From Nonomuraea montanisoli (GTDB taxonomy: Bacteria > Actinomycetota > Actinomycetes > Streptosporangiales > Streptosporangiaceae), in NCBI RefSeq assembly GCF_013363975.1, contig NZ_JABWGN010000013.1, positions 214,514 through 278,513 of the forward strand: DNA of 64,000 nucleotides, read 5' to 3'. Both the position numbers and the translations under genes were made by a program. Positions 9,508 to 17,137 of the stretch are shown here, in pieces (the stretch's first letter is position 1; the number at the start of each line of letters is the position of its first letter). Under the pieces are notes generated by a model. The model worked only from the letters and a program-made list of their open reading frames with translations. It searched no databases and had not been told where the DNA came from.

Positions 9508-10309
9508 GCGCTGGATCGTGTACGCGGTCCTGCTCGTCGGCGGGCTGATCATGATCACGCCGTTCGTCTGGCAGCTCGTGGTCTCGCTGCAGACGGTCAC
9601 CGAGTCGATGCGGGTGCCGCCCATGCCGGTCCCCTCCTGGCAGTGGCACAACTTCGCCGACGTGTTCAGGACCGTGCCGCTCGGGCGGCAGTTCCTCAAC
9701 ACCGTGATCGTCACGGTGGCGGTGACGGCGGGGCAGCTCTTGCTCTGCTCGCTCGCGGCCTTCGCCTTCGCGCGGCTGGAGTTCCCCGGGCGCGGGCCGA
9801 TCTTCATGCTGTTCCTGGCCGTGCTGATGGTGCCCGGGGAGCTGTTCCTGCTGCCCCGGTACGAGATCATGCAGGGGCTCGGCTGGCTCAACAGCCTCCA
9901 GGCGCTCATCGCCCCCGGGGTCTTCGGAGCCTTCGGCACGTTCCTGCTGCGGCAGTTCTTCAAGACGCTGCCCAGGGAGCTGGACGAGGCGGCGCGCCTG
10001 GACGGCGCCAACCCGCTGCAGATCTACTGGTGGATCATGCTGCCGCTGGTGCGGCCCGGGCTGCTGGCGCTCGGGCTGCTGACCGTCATGTGGTCCTGGA
10101 GCAGCCTGCTCTGGCCGCTGGTGGTCAACACCGACCCGGAGATGATGACGCTGTCCGCCGGGCTGGCCTCGCTGCGCGGCCAGTACCTGACCGACTACCC
10201 GATCCTCTTCGCCGGGTCCGTCGTCGCCTCGCTGCCGGTGATCGTTCTTTTCGTGGTCATGCAGCGGCAGCTGATCGCCGGGATCGCGTTCACCGGCTCG
10301 AAGGGCTGA
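9500..10309 (+). CDS. CUT1 sugar ABC permease, MalG type
   Basis: A 269-residue partner permease with about six membrane helices and the EAA-type loop ELDEAARLDGANPLQIYWWIMLPLV. It pairs with the upstream MalF-type subunit to form the channel. No ATPase gene follows; the next gene, 45 bp downstream, is a secreted nucleotidase with its own ribosome site. Confidence 0.9.
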   Translation: MSRRWIVYAVLLVGGLIMITPFVWQLVVSLQTVTESMRVPPMPVPSWQWHNFADVFRTVPLGRQFLNTVIVTVAVTAGQLLLCSLAAFAFARLEFPGRGPIFMLFLAVLMVPGELFLLPRYEIMQGLGWLNSLQALIAPGVFGAFGTFLLRQFFKTLPRELDEAARLDGANPLQIYWWIMLPLVRPGLLALGLLTVMWSWSSLLWPLVVNTDPEMMTLSAGLASLRGQYLTDYPILFAGSVVASLPVIVLFVVMQRQLIAGIAFTGSKG

Positions 10310-10354
10310 CCCACCAGTCTTTCCTCCCGTTGTATCCCCTATCGAGGAGTATGT

Positions 10355-12103
10355 GTGCATTCCCGTCTCAAGTGGATCGGCGTCGCCTTAGGCGTCACTC
10401 TGGCCACCTCCGCCGCACCGGCACTGGCCGCCCCGAAGCCCGTGGACGTGCAGTTGCTGTCCCTCACCGACTTCCACGGCTACATCACCCCGCAGAACAA
10501 CGCCACCGACGGGACGATCAAGGATCCGCAGGGGAACACCCTGGTGGTGGGCGGCGCGCCGTACGTGGCGACGCATCTGGACCAGCTCCGGCAAGGCCAT
10601 GAGAACACGGTCACGTTCTCGGCCGGCGACAACTTCAGCGGCTGGCCGACCGAGGTGTCCTACCACGCCGACGAGCCCACGATCGAGTTCCTGAACAAGA
10701 TCAAGGTGGAGTTCACCACGGTCGGGAACCACGAGCTGGACCGGTCCCTGGAGTTCCTGCGCGACCACATGGGCGAGGGCGAGTGCTTCGGCGAGATCGG
10801 GGTCGACAGCTGCTTCGCCGACTCCGACGGGCGGCAGTTCCACGGCGCCGACTTCGCCATCTCGACGGCCAACATCACGCGGAAGGGCGACACCCGTCCG
10901 GTGCTCCCGCCGTACGTGATCAAGCGCTTCCAGGGGATCCCCGTCGGGTTCATCAACCTGACCACGCCCACCACGGTGGAGGGCTCCACCTCCTACCAGC
11001 CGTCACTGGACAACCTGCCGCTGGTGGAGACGGCCGACAAGTACGCCGCCATCCTCAAGCGGCGCGGCGTCAGGGCCATCGTCGCCAACGTGCACGAGGG
11101 AGGCAAGGCCGGAGAGGACTACAACGGCTGCGCCGACCAGAAGAGCGGGCCGATCTGGGACTTCGCCGCCAACGCCTCGCCCGACATCGACGTCATCGTC
11201 ACGGGCCACTGGCACTGGTACTTCACCTGCTCGCTCCCCGACCCGGCGGGCAACCCCCGCCCCGTCGTCGAGGCCGCCAACCACGGCCGCCTCATCAACG
11301 AGATCAACCTGAAGCTCGACCACCGTACCCGCGACGTCATCAGGTCCGAGACCACCGCGGTCAACCACCCCGTGACCCGCGACGTCACCCCCGACCCCGC
11401 CATGGTGAAGCTGGTCGACCACTGGAACGCCAAGCAGAAGGAGACCTACGCCCAGCCGTACGGGACCATCACCGGCGACCTCACCAGGACCCGCGACGCG
11501 ACGGGGCAGAGCACGCTCGGCAACACCGTGGCCGACGTGGTCTACTTCGACTCGCAGCGAACCGAGGGCGGCAAGGCCGACCTGGCCATGGTGGCCGTCG
11601 CCCCGACCAAGGGCTCCAACTCCCTGCGCGGCGACCTGAGGTTCGCCAAGGGCCCGAACCCCGCCGACAGCGACGGCCAGGTGCTCATGGGCGAGTCGTG
11701 GGCGGCGTGGGGTTACGCCAACCCGGTGCTCACGGTCTCGGTCAAGGGCTCGCAGATCGAGCAGGCCCTGGAGCAGCAGTGGCAGACGCAGGCCAACGGC
11801 ACCGTGAAGTTCGCGCCGCTGGCCGTGTCGAAGAACGTCCGCTTCTCCTACTCCGCGAACCGGCCCGTCGGGGACCGGGTCAACCCCGCCGACGTGATCG
11901 TGAACGGGCAGCCGCTCGACACCGGCAGGACCTACCGGCTCGCCGCGCTGGCGTACACGCTGCTCGGCGCCGACGGCTACACCGCCTTCGCGGGGTACAC
12001 CGACGCCGTGCGCGGCGACCGCGACTACGAGGCCATGCGCGCCTACCTGCGGCAGGGGCCGGTGGCCCCGCCGACCCTGGACCGGGCGGTGCCGCTGACG
12101 TAG
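10355..12103 (+). CDS. Secreted 5'-nucleotidase/UDP-sugar hydrolase-type phosphoesterase
   Basis: A 582-residue protein with signal peptide (APALA-AP). The N-terminal metallophosphoesterase domain shows LTDFHGY (first metal site), GDNFSG, GNHELDRS, and GHWHWYF. The C-terminal nucleotide-binding domain (from about residue 370) carries the YSANRPVGDRV region and the ALEQQ helix. The family hydrolyses nucleoside 5'-phosphates outside the cell for phosphate and nucleoside salvage. The insertion NNATDGTIKDPQGN after the first motif is typical of actinomycete members. GTG start with GAGGAG 5 nt upstream. A strong hairpin terminator follows. Confidence 0.88.
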   Translation: MHSRLKWIGVALGVTLATSAAPALAAPKPVDVQLLSLTDFHGYITPQNNATDGTIKDPQGNTLVVGGAPYVATHLDQLRQGHENTVTFSAGDNFSGWPTEVSYHADEPTIEFLNKIKVEFTTVGNHELDRSLEFLRDHMGEGECFGEIGVDSCFADSDGRQFHGADFAISTANITRKGDTRPVLPPYVIKRFQGIPVGFINLTTPTTVEGSTSYQPSLDNLPLVETADKYAAILKRRGVRAIVANVHEGGKAGEDYNGCADQKSGPIWDFAANASPDIDVIVTGHWHWYFTCSLPDPAGNPRPVVEAANHGRLINEINLKLDHRTRDVIRSETTAVNHPVTRDVTPDPAMVKLVDHWNAKQKETYAQPYGTITGDLTRTRDATGQSTLGNTVADVVYFDSQRTEGGKADLAMVAVAPTKGSNSLRGDLRFAKGPNPADSDGQVLMGESWAAWGYANPVLTVSVKGSQIEQALEQQWQTQANGTVKFAPLAVSKNVRFSYSANRPVGDRVNPADVIVNGQPLDTGRTYRLAALAYTLLGADGYTAFAGYTDAVRGDRDYEAMRAYLRQGPVAPPTLDRAVPLT

Positions 12104-12111
12104 GACCCCGG

Positions 12112-12137
12112 GTGCGGGGGACCCGCGTCCCCCGCAC
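12112..12137 (+). terminator. Terminator hairpin after the 5'-nucleotidase gene
   Basis: GTGCGGGGGA (12112-12121) pairs perfectly with TCCCCCGCAC (12128-12137) around a 6-nt loop, 9 nt after the stop codon. There is no T-run, as is usual for actinomycete hairpin terminators. Confidence 0.7.
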
Positions 12138-12169
12138 CCCCGCGGGCCCGCCCGGACTGTCTGTGCGGC

Positions 12170-12529
12170 ATGCTGATCGGCCGTGCTGCTTCGCCTGGAC
12201 CGCGCATCCGAACGCGAGCTGGGTCATGCAGGCGATCAAGGATCTGGTGATGGATCTGGAGGATGCGGGCTGCCGGGAGCCCTATCCGATCCGAGATCGG
12301 GATGGGAAGTTCCCCGCCCTCATGGAGGAGGTCCTCGCCGAGGCCGGCATCACGCCTGCGCGAGCATGAGCGGTTCTACGACCAGCACCGCGCCCACCAG
12401 CCCTGGCCCAAGCAGCCCCGCTGCGTCCCGCCCCGGACCCGATCCCAGCCCCCGAGCGAATCACCGACCTGAACCTGCGCCGAAGAGATCGGCTCGGCGG
12501 AGTTCTCCATGAGTACTCACATGCAGTTT
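12170..12529 (+). pseudogene. Decayed IS transposase (DDE integrase-core type) remnant
   Basis: Three pieces of one transposase lie in order but in different frames: TAHPNASWVMQAIKDLVMDL with PYPIRDRDGKFPALMEEVLAEAG (about 12200-12357); HERFYDQHRAHQPW (about 12365-12410); and a terminal RRRDRLGGVLHEYSHAV stop (about 12478-12529). These match the layout of rve-type transposases common in actinomycetes. About 60-70 residues between the first two pieces, including the region of the last catalytic Glu, are deleted, and there are two frame changes. It marks the left side of the island that runs to the tRNA-Arg site. Confidence 0.75.
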
Positions 12530-12578
12530 GAACTGCTTGGATGTAGTTCTCGGCAGGCGCAGTCCCGGTGACACGGTG

Positions 12579-13097
12579 TCAGCGTGTGAGATCGATGCCG
12601 ATAACGCTTCCCCCCGGCTCGATGATCTTAATCTCCTGGTCGATGTCCGCAGCGAGCCCGCGCGCCCAGGGGGACCTCAGACCCGTAAGCGTTCCCCTCA
12701 CACGGGTGACGGTCTGCTTGACGTTCGGCGTCGTCGCACCCGCCCGCTCCTCCCCAGGAAAACGGAGAGGCTGTCTGAACAGGCCCTCCAGCATCCCACG
12801 CAAGGCGCCGACCAGCGTGGCGAAGTCGGTCCGCTCGGCAGTGGAGAGCCGGTGTCGCTCCTGCATCTCAAGAGCATCCCGCACCGCGCCGCGCAGGCTC
12901 CGCAGCGTGCCGCGGGCGAGGTCGATCTCCGTGTTGGCAATCTGGACATTGCGTGGCGTCTCGGCGAGCGTTCCGGCTTCAGGGAGTGACACCTCGATCT
13001 TCCCTCGCCCTTCGGCTCGAAGAACCTCCAGAGCGAACGCGCTCAGGTCCTGGCCACCCCCTGCCAGCGTCTCCGGTGACAGATCGTCCAGCCTCAT
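12579..13097 (-). CDS. Unknown protein with C-terminal paired Q/G repeats (island module, part B)
   Basis: A 172-residue protein of no family I recognise, probably soluble. The middle (about 55-110) is helical (ARGTLRSLRGAVRDALEM, ERTDFATLVGALRGMLEGLF). The end has two short repeats: NVKQTVTRVRGTLTGLR (125-141) and DIDQEIKIIEPGGSVIGID (151-169). The neighbouring gene on the same strand ends in the same two repeats in the same order. The start was set at ATG 13097, which overlaps the upstream stop (ATGA); the frame continues upstream only through low-complexity sequence. Paired ~20-residue repeats are known from HET-s-type amyloid signalling; that link is my inference. Confidence 0.6.
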   Translation of the reverse strand: MRLDDLSPETLAGGGQDLSAFALEVLRAEGRGKIEVSLPEAGTLAETPRNVQIANTEIDLARGTLRSLRGAVRDALEMQERHRLSTAERTDFATLVGALRGMLEGLFRQPLRFPGEERAGATTPNVKQTVTRVRGTLTGLRSPWARGLAADIDQEIKIIEPGGSVIGIDLTR

Positions 13098-13486
13098 CGC
13101 GCCTCCGTCCCCTCGACTTCGCCGGTGCCGTCGTAACCGATGACCTCGCCGCCGTCGGCCACCGTTCCGATTCGCTGCCGGATGTCGCCACCGCCATCGC
13201 CTCGCATGCCGATGACGCGCCCTGCCACCCGCCGTACTCTCTGCGCCACGCTCACTGCCGCAGTCCCGCTTTCGCGCCGGGCTCTCACGATCTCCAATGA
13301 GACCCAGAAAACCACCGTCACCGCCAGTGCAACGGCCAACCCCCAACTCCAAGCGCTCGTCACGAGGTTGGTGAGCACACCCGCCGTGACCCCGCACAGC
13401 ACAGATCCACCCACGATCAGCCCGTGTGTCCGCCGCCCATCCACGTCCCCTCCCGACACTCCTTCATCGCTACAACCACTCCCCAT
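13094..13486 (-). CDS. Small two-helix membrane protein with C-terminal paired Q/G repeats (island module, part A)
   Basis: A 130-residue protein. Two adjacent membrane helices, LIVGGSVLCGVTAGVLTNLV (23-42) and WGLAVALAVTVVFWVSLEIV (48-67), are followed by a basic stretch and two short repeats: VSVAQRVRRVAGRVIGMR (78-95) and DIRQRIGTVADGGEVIGYD (101-119). The downstream protein ends in the same pair. The architecture, a membrane hairpin with a C-terminal signalling tag, resembles pore-forming effectors that are triggered by tag templating, but this is inference. Start ATG 13486; it leads an ATGA-coupled pair divergent from the NTPase gene. Confidence 0.6.
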   Translation of the reverse strand: MGSGCSDEGVSGGDVDGRRTHGLIVGGSVLCGVTAGVLTNLVTSAWSWGLAVALAVTVVFWVSLEIVRARRESGTAAVSVAQRVRRVAGRVIGMRGDGGGDIRQRIGTVADGGEVIGYDGTGEVEGTEAR

Positions 13487-13558
13487 TCCTCTGGAACGGT
13501 CTATCCACTGCCTGATCTTCGTCGTATTGTGGCTCCAGGATTCAGGGAAAGAGGTCAC
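13487..13558. promoter_or_regulatory. Divergent promoter region between the two arms of the island module
   Basis: Only 72 bp separate the minus-strand pair from the NTPase gene, so both promoters must lie here, overlapping each other. AGGGAAAGAGG just before 13559 is the NTPase ribosome site. I see no clear operator. Confidence 0.45.
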
Positions 13559-15727
13559 ATGGGCGATCCGCAGTATATCGAGCAGGACCGCTTGGATCGA
13601 GAGACTCGCGATCTCGTCACCGGACTCCGCCAGCAGGCCCTGCTCAATTATGGTGAAATGATCGCCGTAAAGCAGGTGTTCGAGCACACCGTGGACCACG
13701 ACGAGATCGAGCTCCCGTTTCTTACTGCGGTGAAAACTGTTTTCGCCAAGCCGAAAAACGGTGACGACCTATATGGTCGCCTTCGCGAACCAGGTTCCGT
13801 GCTCGTGCTCAGCATGCCACCCGATTCAGGCCGCACCATGCTGGCCTACGCCCTGCTGGCTCGCCTCCTTGACGACGGACTGATTTCCGAAGCGCGCACC
13901 CTCCGTTACGGCGGCGCAAGCGACTTCCCCGTCCGGCGACTACCCCATCAGTGGAACCGGGGTTTCTTGCTGGTCCTGCCAGCAGATGAGGAAGAGTCAG
14001 AAGTTCAGGTCTCGCCGCAATTCGGCAGCCGGATCGGAACTCTCTGCGATGAGTTGAAAAATCGGAACAACCGGCTTATCATCCTCACTCATCCTGATCA
14101 GTGGCGCCGCATCAGCATGGGGTCCCCCCACGACATCGCACCTTCGATCACCCCTGCCTCTCCGCAAGAAATCACCGCGAAATGGCTGTCCGCCGAAGAA
14201 CCGGATCTCCCCCGCCATCTATGGCTGGGCGCAGTCGAGATCCAGCGGCTTCTCCACGACGCGCGCCCCACGGACGCGTTGCAAGTCGTCGACCTCATCT
14301 TGTCAGCACACAGGGGCGCTCTGAGGTCATCCACGGAACATCCCGACTACCGAGCTGAAACCGACGAAGGGCGCAACGAGTTCCAGCGACTGGTGCAGAG
14401 CGTCGTCGACGCGCGCCACAACTGGACCAGAGAATTACTCACCTGGCACAGGCAGGTCGGGCGGACGAGCGTCGAGCGCAACTTCCTTCTGGCCGCATCC
14501 GTGCTACGCGGCGCACCTGTGGCGAACGTGTACGCCAACGCCGCGGCCCTCAGCGCAACCTTCGAAGAAAAAGTCGAACTCTCCACCAGCGGACAGACGT
14601 CACCAGGTGTCATCGAGTTGCTTGACACAGTCAAGGGTGAGATATCCGACGAGGGCACCATCATCTTCACCAGACCCGGTTGGGACGATGCGGTCCTTGA
14701 GTACTTCTGGATCGACCGGCCCTTGGCCCGGAAGCAGTTCCTCGCGTGGCTGGCCGATGCACCCATCAAGGATCGCCAGGAAGCGCTGGAAGGCCTTAGA
14801 CAGGAGGATCGGGAAGCACTGGCTCAGCGCATCGTCTCCTTCGCGCTTCGGTGGGCGGTACGCCATCAACGGCAGGAACCCCTCCGCGCGCTGGCCGAGG
14901 CCTGGCACACCTCGCATACCGGAAGCCGGACCGGTCGCATGTGGAGCGTCCTGGTCGAGCTAGTGTCTGCCGCCGCAGCGCGAGAGACTGCCTCTTATCT
15001 GCATGTGCTTCTTCTCAACTGGGCCAAGAGCGGCCGCCCCTCTTTGCAAAAAGCCGTCATCGCCGTATGCGGAAGCGACTTCGGCCGCGTGCACACGGTC
15101 AAAGCACTGAGGCGCTTGAAGAGGGCCACCACGCCTCCGGACGCGCAGGTGATCAACGCCCTTCGCGAAACAGTTCGCGAACTGTGGACCGAGGTTTCTC
15201 TCCGCCAGTCGCTACTAGCGTTCATCACCTCCTGGTGCGATGAAATGGATGAGAGCAGAGCCGGCGGTCATCAGGCGTTCGCCGCCCTTGCCAGCGCTGC
15301 CGGCCCTGACGACCCTTCAATGCCGCTACTGCTCGACAGCGCCGATGAGACAGAGCGAAATCTCACCGTGACAATGCTCCCCACCGGCTGGAGAACCTTG
15401 CTCGATCAAACGCACGGCTCCGCCCAGGCGATGGAAGCCAAGGCCGCCGTAAGCCTCTGGATGTCGGCTGCGCTTCGGGACGAAGGCTTAGCTCCGTCCA
15501 TACTGAGCTCCTTGCGACAAGCCGTCGCTCCAGGCGGCCCGGAAGGGGCACAACAGCGTCGTGACCGGCTGCGCACATACGTCGTGGCTTGGTCGGAAGA
15601 GGGGGACGACGCGCTTCGGGAGCAGCGGAGGGCGATATATGGTCAACTGTCCCAACTGCTCGACATCGATCTGACCACGACGATGCGCCATCAGTTGCAG
15701 CAGCAGCCCAGCGACGAAGAGCCCTAG
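13559..15727 (+). CDS. Large STAND/AAA-like NTPase with degenerate P-loop and helical C-terminus (island module)
   Basis: A 722-residue protein. A P-loop-like turn, MPPDSGRT (86-93), follows a hydrophobic strand VLVLS but has Arg where the Walker A Lys should be. A Walker-B-like FLLVLPADEE (136-145) and a sensor-like LIILTHPDQWRR (173-184) follow with correct spacing. The remaining ~500 residues are alpha-helical and repeat-like, as in STAND sensors. ATG 13559 has AGGGAAAGAGG upstream. Codon use is clearly less GC-rich than in the chromosomal genes, a sign of transfer. The SPFH-like gene follows after 6 nt, so the two form an operon. Function unknown; an immune or conflict NTPase is the best guess from architecture and island context. 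Confidence 0.65.
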   Translation: MGDPQYIEQDRLDRETRDLVTGLRQQALLNYGEMIAVKQVFEHTVDHDEIELPFLTAVKTVFAKPKNGDDLYGRLREPGSVLVLSMPPDSGRTMLAYALLARLLDDGLISEARTLRYGGASDFPVRRLPHQWNRGFLLVLPADEEESEVQVSPQFGSRIGTLCDELKNRNNRLIILTHPDQWRRISMGSPHDIAPSITPASPQEITAKWLSAEEPDLPRHLWLGAVEIQRLLHDARPTDALQVVDLILSAHRGALRSSTEHPDYRAETDEGRNEFQRLVQSVVDARHNWTRELLTWHRQVGRTSVERNFLLAASVLRGAPVANVYANAAALSATFEEKVELSTSGQTSPGVIELLDTVKGEISDEGTIIFTRPGWDDAVLEYFWIDRPLARKQFLAWLADAPIKDRQEALEGLRQEDREALAQRIVSFALRWAVRHQRQEPLRALAEAWHTSHTGSRTGRMWSVLVELVSAAAARETASYLHVLLLNWAKSGRPSLQKAVIAVCGSDFGRVHTVKALRRLKRATTPPDAQVINALRETVRELWTEVSLRQSLLAFITSWCDEMDESRAGGHQAFAALASAAGPDDPSMPLLLDSADETERNLTVTMLPTGWRTLLDQTHGSAQAMEAKAAVSLWMSAALRDEGLAPSILSSLRQAVAPGGPEGAQQRRDRLRTYVVAWSEEGDDALREQRRAIYGQLSQLLDIDLTTTMRHQLQQQPSDEEP

Positions 15728-15733
15728 CCCGCG

Positions 15734-16483
15734 ATGGGGTTTCTGCGCCGACGCTCCGCACGTGCCACGCCCTCGCCGGTAACGGTTCATGTCTTCACGG
15801 ACCGGCTGGACACCGCGAACGCCGGGCTGGCCTTCGACGCCAGCATCCGCGTCGAGTGGCGCCGTGACCTGTCCACGTCAGGAGGGCCGGTCACCCCTCG
15901 TACGGTCGCGCGTATGACCCGGCGCATCGTGGAGAAGACCGTCAGAGAGACGAGCGTCCTGCGCCTCCAAGACGCTGAAGAGAAGGTTGAAGCAGTACTG
16001 CGGGACAGGTTGCCGCTACGTGGCGAGGGCGTCGAGGTGGTGCGAGCGACAGTTGCCCTGACAACCGATGACGAAACCGTGCGTGCCGCGAAGCGAGTGC
16101 AGAGATTGCTCCATGAGCAGGAGCTGGATGAGCTCGCCCGCAGGCAGGTCAAAGCGCGCGCGGACTTTCTTCGGGAGGTGATGTTCGCCGATCCCGCCTC
16201 TGCTCGCCTTTACGCCATGCTCGACATCCCAGAACGCATCGGCGGGGCACGCGAAGGGATGGACGTCGACGAGGTGGTCCGGCGCCTCAACGAGTGGAGC
16301 CCCCGGTCGCGCTGGGTGGTGACCGCCCAGATTCTGTATGACTTCGTCAACGGCCTGTCCGAGAGCGGCCGCGAGGACCTGCTGAAGATCGTCGCCAGCG
16401 CCATCGCCACCCTGGGCACGACCGAGCAGGCGGATGAATTTCTCCATACGGCGCACATCGCTGAGGATCCCTTGAAACGCTGA
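15734..16483 (+). CDS. SPFH/band-7-like protein (island module)
   Basis: A 249-residue protein. The first 120 residues resemble an SPFH/prohibitin domain: VTVHVFTDRLDTANAGLAFDA, then VARMTRRIVEKTVRETSVL, then GVEVVRATVALTTDDE. A charged coiled-coil-like helix follows (RVQRLLHEQELDELARRQ, about 118-140), then a conserved-looking FADPASARLYAML segment. No membrane helix is seen at the N-terminus, unlike classical HflK/HflC, so attachment would need a partner. SPFH proteins form membrane scaffolds. It starts 6 nt after the NTPase stop and should be co-translated. The assignment rests on pattern only. Confidence 0.5.
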   Translation: MGFLRRRSARATPSPVTVHVFTDRLDTANAGLAFDASIRVEWRRDLSTSGGPVTPRTVARMTRRIVEKTVRETSVLRLQDAEEKVEAVLRDRLPLRGEGVEVVRATVALTTDDETVRAAKRVQRLLHEQELDELARRQVKARADFLREVMFADPASARLYAMLDIPERIGGAREGMDVDEVVRRLNEWSPRSRWVVTAQILYDFVNGLSESGREDLLKIVASAIATLGTTEQADEFLHTAHIAEDPLKR

Positions 16484-16502
16484 ATGCATAGCTGCTCCGC
16501 GC

Positions 16503-16826
16503 CCACCTCGCCGACGGCTGTTCACCGGGGTCCGCGGAGGTGAACTGCCCAGCAACACCTACCGGCGAGTGTGGGCCGGAGCCCGCGAGAACGCCCTGAC
16601 GAGCAAGGAAGCACAGTCCCCGTTGGCCGGACGGGTCTACGATCTCCGCCACGCCTGCGTCTCGACCTGGCTCAACGCCGGCGTACCTGCCACGCAGGTG
16701 GCCGAATGGGCAGGTCACAGCGTGAAAGTCCTGCTCAGGATCTACGCCAAGTGCATCGTTGGCCAAGACGAGGTCGCGAGGCAGCGCATCGAGCAGGCTC
16801 TGAGGGACGACCATCGCGGACCATGA
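16503..16826 (+). pseudogene. C-terminal stump of a tyrosine integrase from an older element
   Basis: In one open frame the sequence reads RRLFTGVRGGELPSNTYRRV, then SPLAGRVYDLRHACVSTWLN, then AEWAGHSVKVLLRIYAKC. It is closely similar along its whole length to the last ~100 residues of the intact integrase at 26798-28180 and keeps the His, Arg, His and Tyr of the catalytic core. Everything before the last third, including the first catalytic Arg, is missing. It ends about 145 bp from the left att repeat, the same relation the intact integrase has to the tRNA. It is therefore the relic of a related element that used the same tRNA-Arg. Confidence 0.85.
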
Positions 16827-16914
16827 TCCGTACCCGGCGCGGAACCGCGGGGACGCATTGGGGAGAGCCACCCGCAAACGATCGGTACCAGCCGTAGACA
16901 GCCGGACAGACGAA

Positions 16915-16953
16915 ACCCCCGCCTCACTGCGTCAGTGCAGCTCAGGCGGGGGT
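16915..16953. terminator. Strong hairpin beside the left att repeat
   Basis: ACCCCCGCCT (16915-16924) pairs with AGGCGGGGGT (16944-16953), with a second inner stem CACTG/CAGTG. It lies between the integrase stump and the att copy. In the original arrangement it would have been just downstream of the tRNA-Arg gene (minus strand), so it is probably the tRNA terminator, bidirectional with the old integrase. Confidence 0.65.
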
Positions 16954-16970
16954 CTCCCCTGGTGGTGAAG

Positions 16971-17015
16971 TGCGCGCCCTGCAGGATTCGAACCTGCGAC
17001 CGTCGGATTAGAAGT
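16971..17015. repeat. Left attachment site (attL): 3' part of tRNA-Arg
   Basis: Identical over 45 bp to 28400-28444, which is the tRNA-Arg from the first anticodon-loop base to just past the 3' end. Beyond position 17015 the sequence no longer matches the tRNA, so this copy cannot make a tRNA; it is the original chromosomal 3' part left by integration. Confidence 0.92.
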
Positions 17016-17087
17016 GGATCGCCTTCATAGCGCACCGCCCCGTTACTGAGCTGCGGATAGTCAGTTGGTCGCGAGGCTGGCATCGTT

Positions 17088-17108
17088 GAGCATTCCGGGC
17101 ATGTTCCG
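17088..17108. promoter_or_regulatory. Candidate left arm-type integrase/Xis site
   Basis: GAGCATTCCG-GGC-ATGTTCCG matches 28274-28294 (GAGCATTCCG-CGT-ATGTTCCG) in 18 of 21 positions and in the same orientation. It contains two TTCCG boxes 11 bp apart and lies about 70 bp inside the left repeat. Confidence 0.45.
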
Positions 17109-17137
17109 GATCATGCTGCCACGACAATACTGGTCCC

